Shown here piece by piece: positions 35,404 to 43,840 of a DNA stretch of 64,000 nt. Numbering within the stretch: position 1 is the stretch's first letter; each line of letters starts with the position of its first letter. Made by a program: the position numbers and the translations under genes. The notes under the pieces were generated by a model. The model saw only the letters and a program-made list of their open reading frames with translations. It made no database searches and was not told where the DNA came from. Origin of the DNA: Burkholderia sp. SRS-W-2-2016 (GTDB lineage Bacteria > Pseudomonadota > Gammaproteobacteria > Burkholderiales > Burkholderiaceae); contig NZ_MSDV01000052.1 in NCBI RefSeq assembly GCF_001931485.1, positions 116,982 through 180,981 on the forward strand, given 5' to 3'.

Positions 35404-36930
35404 ATGCCCCAGCCGGCCGCCACTAGTCTGCGCCGCACGCTGCTGCGGCGCCTCGCTGCTCCCCTTTCGCTGCTCGCGCTGATGAGCGGCCTGATCGCTT
35501 ACTGGCTCGCGTGGCAGTACACGCAGCACGTGGTCGACCGTTCGCTCGCCGACCTCGCGACCGCGATTTCCAAACAGATCCAGATTGCCGGGCCCGATGC
35601 GCCGATCACGGTGCCGCCGCTCGCCCAGGCGATGTTCTCCGATCCGGTCGAGCACCTCGTCTACCGGATCAGCAACGGCGAAACCGAAATCGCCGGCGAT
35701 CACAATCTGCCGCTGCAAGGCACCAACGTGCGCCGCATGCATTACGCGTATGTGTTCGAAACCCAGCATGAAGGCGTGACCGTGCGCGTCGCGCAGGTGC
35801 GGGTCGATCAGCCGACCGGCAATCCGATCGTCGTCGAAGTGGGGCAGCCGGTGCATCACCGCTTCCGGATCGCCGCCGAGTTTCTGGTCGCGATCATGAT
35901 GCCGCTGCTGTTGCTGCTGCTCGCCGGCTGGGTGATCGTGTGGCGCGTCGTCAATCAGCAGCTCAATCCGCTGACCGCGCTCGCCGATTCGCTGAACCGC
36001 CAGACCCACACGTCGCTCGAACCGGTCGACGAAAGCTATGTGCCGGTCGAAATCCGGCCGCTGACCGGTGCGTTGAACGCGCTGCTCGATCGCCTGAAGT
36101 CCGCGCTCGATGCGCAGCGCAAGTTCATCGCCGACGCCGCCCATCAGCTGCGCACGCCGCTGACCGCGGTCAAGCTGCACGCGGAACAGGCGGCCGTCGC
36201 GCGCGATCCGCAACAGACGCTGGCCGCCGTGCGCGAGCTGCGCGCCGCTGCCGATCGCGCGGTGCGGCTGTCGAATCAGCTGCTGTCGCTGGCGCGCGCT
36301 GAGCCGGGCGAACAGGCCGCGCGTTTCGTCAACGTCGACATGGCCGCGCTCGCGTTCGATACCGGCGCCGAATGGGTGCCGCGCGCGCTCGCGGTGCACG
36401 TCGACCTCGGCTTCCAGCGGCTCGACGATCCCGGCAACGAGCATCCGCTGATGGCTCGCGGCAATCCGGTGCTGCTGCATGAAGTGATCGCGAATCTGCT
36501 CGATAACGCGCTGAAGTACGTACCGCCGTCGCGCGTGGATGGCGGGCGGATCACGGTGACGGTGTCGCAAACCGTGATCGACGAGCTGCGGATGGCAGAG
36601 ATCGTCGTCGAAGACAATGGGCCGGGCGTGCCGCATGCGCAGCAGGCCGATCTGTTCAAGCGCTTCTTCCGCGGTGACGGACAGGCCGACTCGGGTGTCG
36701 ATACCGGTGCGGGTCTCGGTCTCGCGATCGTTCACGACATCATGGTGCTGCACCATGGCAGCGTGCATTACGAAGATGCGCCGGAAGGCGGTGCGCGCTT
36801 TATCGTGCGGGTTCCGTTGCTGCCGGCGGCCACTGCCACCGTGAGCGGCTCGCCTATCCCCGCCGCCGACGATACCGATGCAACGCGCGGCGCAAAAAAA
36901 CCGGCGCACTCGGCGCCGGTTGATCTGTAG
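35404..36930 (+). CDS. Sensor histidine kinase (TctE/QseC-like)
   Basis: 508 aa from the ATG at 35404. Membrane segments at about 19-38 and 158-180 enclose a periplasmic sensor of about 120 residues. A HAMP-like linker follows, then the phosphoacceptor His247 (FIADAAHQLRTPLTAVK) and the ATPase domain (ANLLDNALKY, EDNGPGVP, GAGLGLAIVHDI). The HQLRTPL form of the H box is typical of the TctE group, which senses tricarboxylates in some bacteria, but no tct transporter is adjacent. The 3' end of the gene contains the terminator for the convergent SET-domain gene. Confidence 0.94.
   Translation: MPQPAATSLRRTLLRRLAAPLSLLALMSGLIAYWLAWQYTQHVVDRSLADLATAISKQIQIAGPDAPITVPPLAQAMFSDPVEHLVYRISNGETEIAGDHNLPLQGTNVRRMHYAYVFETQHEGVTVRVAQVRVDQPTGNPIVVEVGQPVHHRFRIAAEFLVAIMMPLLLLLLAGWVIVWRVVNQQLNPLTALADSLNRQTHTSLEPVDESYVPVEIRPLTGALNALLDRLKSALDAQRKFIADAAHQLRTPLTAVKLHAEQAAVARDPQQTLAAVRELRAAADRAVRLSNQLLSLARAEPGEQAARFVNVDMAALAFDTGAEWVPRALAVHVDLGFQRLDDPGNEHPLMARGNPVLLHEVIANLLDNALKYVPPSRVDGGRITVTVSQTVIDELRMAEIVVEDNGPGVPHAQQADLFKRFFRGDGQADSGVDTGAGLGLAIVHDIMVLHHGSVHYEDAPEGGARFIVRVPLLPAATATVSGSPIPAADDTDATRGAKKPAHSAPVDL
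36894..36920 (-). terminator. Terminator of the SET-domain gene, inside the 3' end of the histidine kinase gene
   Basis: Stem ACCGGCGC (36900-36907) / GCGCCGGT (36913-36920) with a 5-nt loop. The A run at 36894-36900 gives seven T only on the minus strand. The whole element lies before the kinase stop at 36928-36930. Confidence 0.75.
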
Positions 36931-37060
36931 CAATGCGAAACGGATGTGAGTGCCGCTGCAGCGCAGCTGCGGCGGCACTGAAGCCGGTGGTTCATATGGA
37001 GCGCTCGCTGCGCCGGGCAAGTTAGCCTCACCCCGCCCTCGCGGCAAGCGCCGCCGCCGC

Positions 37061-37597
37061 TCACTTCTTCTTTGCTTTCTTCGACGATTTGCCGGATTTA
37101 TCGGCCTTCGCAGCCTTCTGCGCTTTCTCCGCCTTGCCGCCCTTGCCCTTCTCCGGCGGCGCCAGCATCGTGCCGCGGCACTTGCGCGCGCCGCAGCGGC
37201 ATTCGTATTCCTTCTTCAGCTTCTTGGTCTGACGCGCATCGATCACGAGACCGTAGTCGTAAAACACTTCCTCGCCTTCGGCGATATCGCGCAGCGCATG
37301 CACGTATACGTGCCCGTCGATTTCCTCGGCTTCGCAGTTCGGCGCGCACGAATGATTGATCCAGCGCGCGCTATTGCCATCCACCTTGCCGTCGATCACC
37401 TTGCCGTTGTCGAGCGCGAAATAGAACGTGTGATTCGGCTCGGCCGGATTGTGAGGATGCCGGCGCAACGCTTCTTTCCACGAGATCCGCTCGCCCTTGT
37501 ATTCGATCAGCCGTTCGCCGGCCACGATCGGTTCGAGGGCAAACACGCCTTTGCCGTGCACACCCGAACGGCGCACGGCGATCCTGCGTGAATTCAT
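37061..37597 (-). CDS. SET-domain protein lysine methyltransferase
   Basis: 178 aa from the ATG at 37597. A SET domain covers about 1-125: SGVHGKGVFALEPI, the catalytic-site NHSC at 81-84, and EEVFYDYG at 109-116. A post-SET cysteine cluster (Cys133, Cys135, Cys140) can complete a zinc site. The last 35 residues are very rich in lysine, like a nucleic-acid-binding or nucleoid-protein tail. Bacterial SET proteins are uncommon but known in Burkholderiales and Chlamydia; the target is not known. It has its own terminator at 36894. Confidence 0.92.
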   Translation of the reverse strand: MNSRRIAVRRSGVHGKGVFALEPIVAGERLIEYKGERISWKEALRRHPHNPAEPNHTFYFALDNGKVIDGKVDGNSARWINHSCAPNCEAEEIDGHVYVHALRDIAEGEEVFYDYGLVIDARQTKKLKKEYECRCGARKCRGTMLAPPEKGKGGKAEKAQKAAKADKSGKSSKKAKKK

Positions 37598-37809
37598 TGA
37601 ATGAATCCTTGTGAAGAACTGGGGGATGAAATCGGGCAATCGTCAGGTGCGTCTCGCGCGCGGCTTTTTCTGACGCGGATAGCAAACGCGGCGCCTTGCG
37701 AGCGCCGCGTCGACTTGTGACGCGCAATGCGGCACATCCGGCATCCTACACGGTGTCGACGGCTTCGTTCAACCGTCGACCGGTGCGTCCATTTAACGTG
37801 CGACGGGCG

Positions 37810-38922
37810 TCAGCGTTGACCGAACGAGATGTCGCCGAACAGCGCTTTCTGCTCGCGCGGCTGCGAGCGCCAGTACTGCGGCGGCGCTTCGACGGTGGCG
37901 CCCAGTTGCGCGGCCGCATGCCACGGCCAGCGCGGGTTGTAGAGCAGCGCGCGGGCGAGCGCGATCAGGTCGGCATCGCCCTTCTCGATCAGTTGCTCCG
38001 CATGCAGCGGATCGGTGATCAGGCCGACGCCGATCGTCGTCAGGCCGGTCGCGTGCTTGACCGCCTTCGCGAACGGAATCTGATAGCCCGGTTCGAGCGG
38101 AATTCGCTGCAACGGCGACACCCCGCCCGACGACACATCGATCCAGTCGCAACCGCGCTTTTCGAGTTCATGCGCAAACGCGATCGTGTCTTCGAGGGTC
38201 CAGCCGCCTTCGACCCAATCGGTTGCCGACACACGCACGCCGACCGGTTTGTCGGCCGGAAACGCGGCGCGCACGATGTCGAAGATTTCGAGCGGGAAAC
38301 GCATGCGGTTTTCGAGCGAGCCGCCGTACTCATCGTCGCGTTGATTCGCGAGCGGCGACAGGAACTGATGCAGCAGATAGCCGTGCGCCGCATGCACTTC
38401 GAGCGAGTCGATACCGAGCCGCGCGGCACGCCGAGCCGATGCGCCGAACGCTTCGCGAATCCGGTTCAGACCGGCGACGTCGAGCGCGAGCGGCGGCTCC
38501 TCGTCGGTTTTATGCGGCAACGCCGACGGCGCATGCGGCAGCCAGCCGCCTTGCGCGACCGGGATCAGCTGCCCGCCTTCCCACGGCACATGGCTCGACG
38601 CCTTGCGGCCCGCGTGCGAGAGCTGCATCGTCACGTTGATATGCGAATGCTTGCGGATCGCGGCCAGCACCGGCACGAGCGCCGCTTCGGTCGCGTCGTC
38701 CCACAAACCGAGGTCGCCCGGCGTAATGCGGCCATCCGGTTCGACCGCGGTCGCTTCGATGAACAGCATCGCCGCGCCCGATAGCGCCAGACTGCCGAGA
38801 TGCATGATGTGCCATGCGGTGGCCTCGCCGCGCTCGGCGGAGTACTGGCACATCGGGGACACGACGATACGATTGGGAAGCGTCACGCTACGCAGCGTGA
38901 GCGGAGAGAAAAGCGCGCTCAT
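37810..38922 (-). CDS. NADH:flavin oxidoreductase, Old Yellow Enzyme family (YqjM/NamA-like)
   Basis: 370-aa FMN enzyme, TIM barrel, from the ATG at 38922. A longer frame (to 39132) overlaps the next gene and is not supported. The motif SPMCQYSAERG (22-32) with Cys25 and the segments QLSHAGRKA and HAAHGYLLHQFLSPL are typical of the thermophilic-like OYE class that reduces activated C=C bonds. Physiological substrate unknown; oxidative or electrophile stress is likely. Confidence 0.94.
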   Translation of the reverse strand: MSALFSPLTLRSVTLPNRIVVSPMCQYSAERGEATAWHIMHLGSLALSGAAMLFIEATAVEPDGRITPGDLGLWDDATEAALVPVLAAIRKHSHINVTMQLSHAGRKASSHVPWEGGQLIPVAQGGWLPHAPSALPHKTDEEPPLALDVAGLNRIREAFGASARRAARLGIDSLEVHAAHGYLLHQFLSPLANQRDDEYGGSLENRMRFPLEIFDIVRAAFPADKPVGVRVSATDWVEGGWTLEDTIAFAHELEKRGCDWIDVSSGGVSPLQRIPLEPGYQIPFAKAVKHATGLTTIGVGLITDPLHAEQLIEKGDADLIALARALLYNPRWPWHAAAQLGATVEAPPQYWRSQPREQKALFGDISFGQR

Positions 38923-38995
38923 GGATTTGCCCAGTGAAAACCCGAGAGCGATCGAGCATAGCACCGCGAGCGCTTTAATGCATGCAGGCGGGGGC

Positions 38996-39709
38996 TCAGG
39001 CGCGCGGCTCGACGCTATCGAGCCATTCGCCGAACATCCGGCGCGCAGAGGTTTCGAGCGCGGGACCGTGGCGCGCGGTGTCGGCGCGCAGGGTGCGCGC
39101 GTCGACGCCGTGGCCGGCCAGTTCGTTCGCATTACCGATTAGCCAGGGCTCGAAGCGGTCGGTCCGGATCTCCGGATGACACTGCAAACCGAGCACGTGG
39201 CCGCCCCACGCGAACGCCTGATTTTCGCAGTCGGGTGTCGATGCGAGCCGGGTCGCGCCAGTGGGCAGGTCGAAGGTGTCGCCGTGCCAGTGCAGCATCG
39301 ACGTGTGCGCGCCGTCCAGATGACGCAGCGGCGAAGCGCGGCCGGCATCGGTCAGCGCGAGCGGGGTCCAGCCGAGTTCGGCCTTTGCGGCCGGATAGAC
39401 GCGCGCGCCGAGCGCCCGCGCGATCAGCTGCGCGCCCAGGCAAATGCCGAGGGTCGGCAGACCGGCCGCGATGCGTTTTTCAATCAGGGAGAGGAGCGGC
39501 GCGAGTGTCGGATAGCACGCGTCGTCGGTGGCGCTGATGGGTCCGCCGAGCACCACCATCAATGAGGCTGAAACCGGATTCGGCGCCTCGATACGGGCGA
39601 CGCCGACGTCGAGATAACGGACCGGACGGCCGCGCTCGCCGAGCACGAGCTCAAGACTGCCCAGATCCTCGAAGTGCACATGGCGAATGGCCAATACTTC
39701 GCGATTCAT
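38996..39709 (-). CDS. Class I glutamine amidotransferase (GMP synthase-like, GATase1)
   Basis: 237-aa stand-alone glutamine amidotransferase domain. The catalytic triad is Cys90 (GICLGAQ), His178 and Glu180 (QCHPE). It lacks a synthetase domain and differs from GuaA; such proteins are often annotated as glutamine amidotransferase of unknown partner. The gene is upstream of the OYE gene in the same direction (73-bp gap), so they may be cotranscribed. Confidence 0.9.
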   Translation of the reverse strand: MNREVLAIRHVHFEDLGSLELVLGERGRPVRYLDVGVARIEAPNPVSASLMVVLGGPISATDDACYPTLAPLLSLIEKRIAAGLPTLGICLGAQLIARALGARVYPAAKAELGWTPLALTDAGRASPLRHLDGAHTSMLHWHGDTFDLPTGATRLASTPDCENQAFAWGGHVLGLQCHPEIRTDRFEPWLIGNANELAGHGVDARTLRADTARHGPALETSARRMFGEWLDSVEPRA

Positions 39710-39849
39710 CGGCCTGCCCCACCTTCAGGTTAACTAACGACTTGCCGCCCAAGCGGGTCATTGCACAACACAAGCCGGCGGGCAGGCGGCGTTGCCGCCC
39801 GCCGGTGCCGGCGAGGCCATGTTAGCGGATGACGCCAGAAACCGCCGCC

Positions 39850-40488
39850 TTACGCAGCGAAGATCTTCCAAGTCTTCTTCTGGGTCAGGACGTCCGCCGT
39901 TTCATGCACGGAGCAGTCCAGACGCAGATCGGTATCCGACATGTTCAGGTCGAGCAGCGCGCAGTGATGCGGCGTCTTCTTCGGATTCTTGCTCGGCTGG
40001 AAATGCGTGCAGCTCAGGCACATGCGATGCGACGGGATCGTCTCCTGCGCTTCGAGCTGATAGATGGTCTTGAGCAGCGTGCGATAGAGCATTGCCTGCT
40101 CGTCTTCGCGCAGCGTGCCGACTGCCTTGCTCAGGAAGTCGGGCCATTGCGACGCGCGCTTTGCCGCGGTGCGGCCACGCGAGGTCAGGCGAACGGCGAG
40201 AGCACGGCCGTCGTCGAGCGCGCGGCGCTTTTCGACCAGACCCTTGGTTTCGAGCGTGCTGACTGCGTCGCTGGTGGTGGCGGCGGTCAGTGCCGTTTCA
40301 CGCGCGATTTCGCCGAGGCGCATCGGCCCTTTGCGCTGCATCAACAGCACGAGGATTTCGCCCTGGGTCGGCGTGAGGCCAGCGCCTTCCGCCCATTCCC
40401 AAGCCTGGCTTCGCATCGCCGTGCTCAATCGCAAGAGGCTGTGGGTCACTCGCCCGGTTGCCTGTTCTCCGTATACGCCTTCGCTCAT
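39850..40488 (-). CDS. MarR-family regulator with cysteine-rich C-terminal extension
   Basis: 212 aa, longer than the usual 140-150. The winged helix-turn-helix core (about 15-150) shows LTPTQGEILVLLMQRKGPMRLGEIARE and the recognition region AATTSDAVSTLETKGLVEKRR. The extension (about 150-212) has four cysteines, Cys157, Cys160, Cys176 and Cys192, with His174/His175 next to Cys176 and His195 near Cys192. The arrangement C-x2-C-x15-C-x15-C resembles a zinc or iron-sulphur site. It is divergent from the oriC-side intergenic region; no obvious target gene is adjacent. Confidence 0.9.
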   Translation of the reverse strand: MSEGVYGEQATGRVTHSLLRLSTAMRSQAWEWAEGAGLTPTQGEILVLLMQRKGPMRLGEIARETALTAATTSDAVSTLETKGLVEKRRALDDGRALAVRLTSRGRTAAKRASQWPDFLSKAVGTLREDEQAMLYRTLLKTIYQLEAQETIPSHRMCLSCTHFQPSKNPKKTPHHCALLDLNMSDTDLRLDCSVHETADVLTQKKTWKIFAA

Positions 40489-41082
40489 AATCTTCGATTC
40501 GTTTATTTACCGCTTTCGTGCACTTCCGGCGACCTGCATGCCGGGCGTGTCCGTTGCGTGTGTGGGGTAGTTCCGTCCAACCGCGGACGAAACGGTTTCT
40601 ACTACTCAGAAATTGACCGCCTACGAAGCCACGCAGGCGGCGAAAACGACATTCTATGCGAGACCGGCAAATCGTACAGCTAACTTATCCAACGACTACT
40701 GTGGATAACCAGGGGAAAACGTTTGGACAGCCTGTGTACCGTTTTGAGACAAGTACTTGCGGCCGCTCGAACGTTTCTTCGGTCCTGCTTGCCACGCTCG
40801 CCCGGGGCCTGCTTTTCAAGCCTACTTATCATTTCCCCAGCGCGTTGACTTTGCAAGAAATTATTCAGTTGTCCACAGACATCCGCGCGGCTTGTTAGCG
40901 ACTACTACGTTTGTATACGTAAACTTTTAAGAAACCTGAAGGGCCGCGCGGACAAAAAATTTCGAAAATTTTTTACGAAAAAAAACCCGCGCGCGGCGGG
41001 TTTCGTCGAAAACGTCACGTTGTGACGCATATGGCAGGTGTCTCGCGATGCCGCGCGACTATGCGCACCACCCAGCGCACCA
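40489..41082. other. Intergenic region with DnaA boxes and AT-rich segment
   Basis: 594 bp with no credible gene. TGTGGATAA at 40700-40708 is a perfect DnaA box (TTATCCACA on the other strand); TTGTCCACA at 40869-40877 is an 8/9 match and TTATCCAAC at 40685-40693 a weaker one. From about 40905 to 40985 the sequence is unusually AT-rich (including AAAAAATTTCGAAAATTTTT) in a GC-rich genome, as expected of a duplex-unwinding element. The terminator of the YbdK-like gene overlaps its right end. See also 43841-44437. Confidence 0.5.
40978..41003 (-). terminator. Terminator of the carboxylate-amine ligase gene
   Basis: Stem AAACCCGC (40983-40990) / GCGGGTTT (40996-41003), 5-nt loop, with eight A upstream giving eight T on the minus strand, 80 bp after the stop at 41083. 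Confidence 0.85.
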
Positions 41083-42198
41083 CTATGCGCGCCACAGCAG
41101 ACACTGCTGCCGCACCGCTTCGTGCAAGGACTTTTCCTGCGCGAACAGGCTGCGCAGCCACGTCGCATCATTGACCTGACCGCGGGCAATTGCGCCGATT
41201 TCCGCGAGTGCGTTGGTCGAGCCGAGCGCTTCCGCATGCGGTCCGATCCGCTCGAGCGTTTCGAGGATGTCTTCGGAAATGGTCTTGCGTTCGCCCGTCT
41301 GCGGATTGATGCAGGTGCCGCCGAGTCCGAACCGGCACGCTTCGAAACGGTTGAATGTGTAGACCAGATAGTCGTCTTCCTGCGGCGCGATCGGTTTGTC
41401 GAGCAGCAGATGGCGCGCGAGCGTCTGGATGTAGCAGGCGATCGCCGCGGCGCGATCGACCGAGAACGGCGTATCCATCACGCGTACTTCGATCGTGCCG
41501 AAACCGGGCTTCGGCCGGATATCCCAGTAGAAGTCCTTCATGCTGTTGACCACGCCGGTGTGGACCATTTTCGAGAAGTACTCCTCGAAGCTGTCCCACG
41601 TCAGCACGAACGGCGCGCGGCCCGACAGCGGAAACGCGAACACGGAATTCAGGCGTGCCGAATGAAATCCGGTATCGACGCCCTGCACGAACGGCGACGA
41701 CGCCGACAGCGCGATGAAATGCGGAATGAAGCGCGACATCGAATGCAGCAGATACAGCGCGCTGTTCGCATCCGGGCAGCCGATGTGCACGTGCTGGCCG
41801 AACACCGTGAACTGCTTGGCGAGATAGCCGTACAACTCGGAAAGATACTGAAAACGCGGGGTATCGACGATCTGCCGTTCGCTCCATTGCTGGAACGCAT
41901 GCGTGCCGCCGCCGCACAGGCCGACGTTCAGATGATCGGCGGCGGACACCAGCGTGTCGCGAATCTTGCGCAGATCGGCGACCGCCTGTTCGTGCGACGT
42001 GCAGATGCCGGTCGACAGCTCGATCATGCTTTCGGTGATTTCCGGCGTGATGTTGCCGGGGATCTGTTCATCCTTGATGAGGCGCAGCAGATCCGTGCCG
42101 GCTTTGGTCAGATCATAGTCATGCGTATTGACGATCTGCATCTCCAGTTCGATCCCGAACGTAAACGGTTTCGAATCGATGAAGGCTTCGAGTGACAT
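41083..42198 (-). CDS. Carboxylate-amine ligase of the YbdK/GCS2 family
   Basis: 371 aa, matching the family of glutamate-cysteine-ligase-like enzymes (COG2170). The start FTFGIELEMQIVN contains the Mg-binding ExE motif, and GQHVHIGCPDANSALYLLHSMSR and the C-terminal GTIEVRVMDTPFSVD are characteristic. It may make gamma-glutamyl-cysteine or another gamma-glutamyl amine; the classic GshA fold is not implied. It is followed by a terminator, and 78 bp separate it from the antiporter gene upstream. Confidence 0.92.
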   Translation of the reverse strand: MSLEAFIDSKPFTFGIELEMQIVNTHDYDLTKAGTDLLRLIKDEQIPGNITPEITESMIELSTGICTSHEQAVADLRKIRDTLVSAADHLNVGLCGGGTHAFQQWSERQIVDTPRFQYLSELYGYLAKQFTVFGQHVHIGCPDANSALYLLHSMSRFIPHFIALSASSPFVQGVDTGFHSARLNSVFAFPLSGRAPFVLTWDSFEEYFSKMVHTGVVNSMKDFYWDIRPKPGFGTIEVRVMDTPFSVDRAAAIACYIQTLARHLLLDKPIAPQEDDYLVYTFNRFEACRFGLGGTCINPQTGERKTISEDILETLERIGPHAEALGSTNALAEIGAIARGQVNDATWLRSLFAQEKSLHEAVRQQCLLWRA

Positions 42199-42276
42199 GG
42201 CGTCCCCTGAGTCAGGTCGTTTTTAAGCGAGAGTGTTGAAACGGCTTCTTCAAGCGCGGGTTCGAGCGATGCGCGT

Positions 42277-43482
42277 TTACTCCTCGCGCCGCTCCGCGAC
42301 CAGCGCAAGGCTGCGATAGACGAGCCACGGCCCGAGAATCTGCAGTACGAAGATCGAGCACATGACGATCGCGCGCAGTTGCGGATCGAAGTTCGGGTAC
42401 ATGTTGTAGGTATCGTCGACGAGCAGATACGCGAGCGCCGACATTGGCGACAACGACAATCCGAGCGCCATCCCCTGCTTCCAGTTCAGCCCGCTCGGTT
42501 TAGCGAAGGCAAGCACGCCGACCAGTTTCGCGATCAACCGCGCAACGATCAGACCCAGCGCCGCGACGCCGCCGAGCGCGATGTGTTTCCATTCGAACGA
42601 GGTCAGCGTCAGCACGAACAGGATCACCGTCAGCAGCCAGCCGGCGGTGCCGAAATGCTGCGGCCACAGCTGCGGACGCGCTTCGTGATTTTTCACGATG
42701 ATGCCGGCCGCGAGCAGCGCGAGAATCGTCGACAGCTTGAACAGATGCGCGATCGCGATTGCGAGCAGCACCATCCCGAACAGCGCGACGAACGAATGCT
42801 CGTCCTGCATGTTCAGACGACGATAGAAGAACGTGCAGGTGCGCGCGAGCACATAGGCAAGCACCAGCGAGCCGACCAGCAGATACAGCGGCTGCAGGAT
42901 CGTCGCGAACACGTTGCCGTATACCTCCTGATGCAACCAGCTCGACACCAGCTTTTCGATCACCACCGCATACATGCTGTTCAGCGCGGTGAGCGTGAGC
43001 AGCCGCTGGGTCACCTGGCCTTCGGCGCGCAGTTCGGTTTTCAGCTGGATCACCATCGCGGGCGACGTCGCCATCGCAATCGCCGCGAGCACGGTCGCGA
43101 CCATCAGCGGCACGTTCAGGAACAGCAGCACCGGCAACACCAGGGCGAATGTCAGCGTTGCTTCGGCCACGCTCGACAGGATCAGCCACGGGTTACGGCG
43201 GATCCAGCGCAGATCGAGCCGGCTGCCGAGTTCGAACAGTAGTAAACCGAGCGCAACGTCGAGCAGCGGACGCGCGGCATTCGCGGAATCCGCGTCGATC
43301 ACACCGAAACCGGCCGCGCCGGCAATCAGACCGATCACCGCATAACCGGAAATGCGCGGTAAACGCCATGCGCGATAACAGAGTTCGCCGCACAAACCGG
43401 CGGCGAGCAACGCAAGCCCGGCCCAGAAAATAGCGTCGGGAGAAAGCGGCCACGCTGGCAGAAACGAAAACGCCGAATTCAT
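42277..43482 (-). CDS. Cation:proton antiporter of the CPA2 family
   Basis: 401-aa membrane protein with about 11-12 hydrophobic segments and a polar interruption in ELGSRLDLRWIRRNP, typical of KefB/NapA-like exchangers. The C-terminus (ends LALVAERREE) lacks the cytosolic TrkA-N domain of KefB/KefC, so it is a membrane-only form. The ion is unknown (Na+ or K+). The start is the ATG at 43482. Confidence 0.88.
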   Translation of the reverse strand: MNSAFSFLPAWPLSPDAIFWAGLALLAAGLCGELCYRAWRLPRISGYAVIGLIAGAAGFGVIDADSANAARPLLDVALGLLLFELGSRLDLRWIRRNPWLILSSVAEATLTFALVLPVLLFLNVPLMVATVLAAIAMATSPAMVIQLKTELRAEGQVTQRLLTLTALNSMYAVVIEKLVSSWLHQEVYGNVFATILQPLYLLVGSLVLAYVLARTCTFFYRRLNMQDEHSFVALFGMVLLAIAIAHLFKLSTILALLAAGIIVKNHEARPQLWPQHFGTAGWLLTVILFVLTLTSFEWKHIALGGVAALGLIVARLIAKLVGVLAFAKPSGLNWKQGMALGLSLSPMSALAYLLVDDTYNMYPNFDPQLRAIVMCSIFVLQILGPWLVYRSLALVAERREE

Positions 43483-43840
43483 CGTAATGGGTTCTCCTTG
43501 GCAGCAACGGCAGACGACACGAACCGGCGCACACGCACACCGGTAAACGAGCGAGCGGTTAACACCGTCGCTGTCGCAAGCGCTTCGCGACGTCAGCGTT
43601 GCGTTTTATCAATGATCGGATGATCGGGAATGCGCCGCGGCCGCAAAGAACCGCCGTGAGTCCAGCGTTTTCACGGCTGCGGCAGAGGCAACCGGAACGG
43701 TGAAAGAACGCCGTCGACCTTGAATCAGATTCTGTTTGACCGGCACCGTTCCGTCGCTGCGCGTGCCGCCTGATGCGGGGGCACGACGCGCAAAAGAACG
43801 GCGATTGTGCCATAGCTTGTCCGGTCCCGACGGAAAAGCG

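Noticed and set aside
40656..40898. 80-aa plus-strand frame in the DnaA-box region
   Set aside because: No domain, no clear ribosome-binding site, and the sequence is better explained by DnaA boxes.
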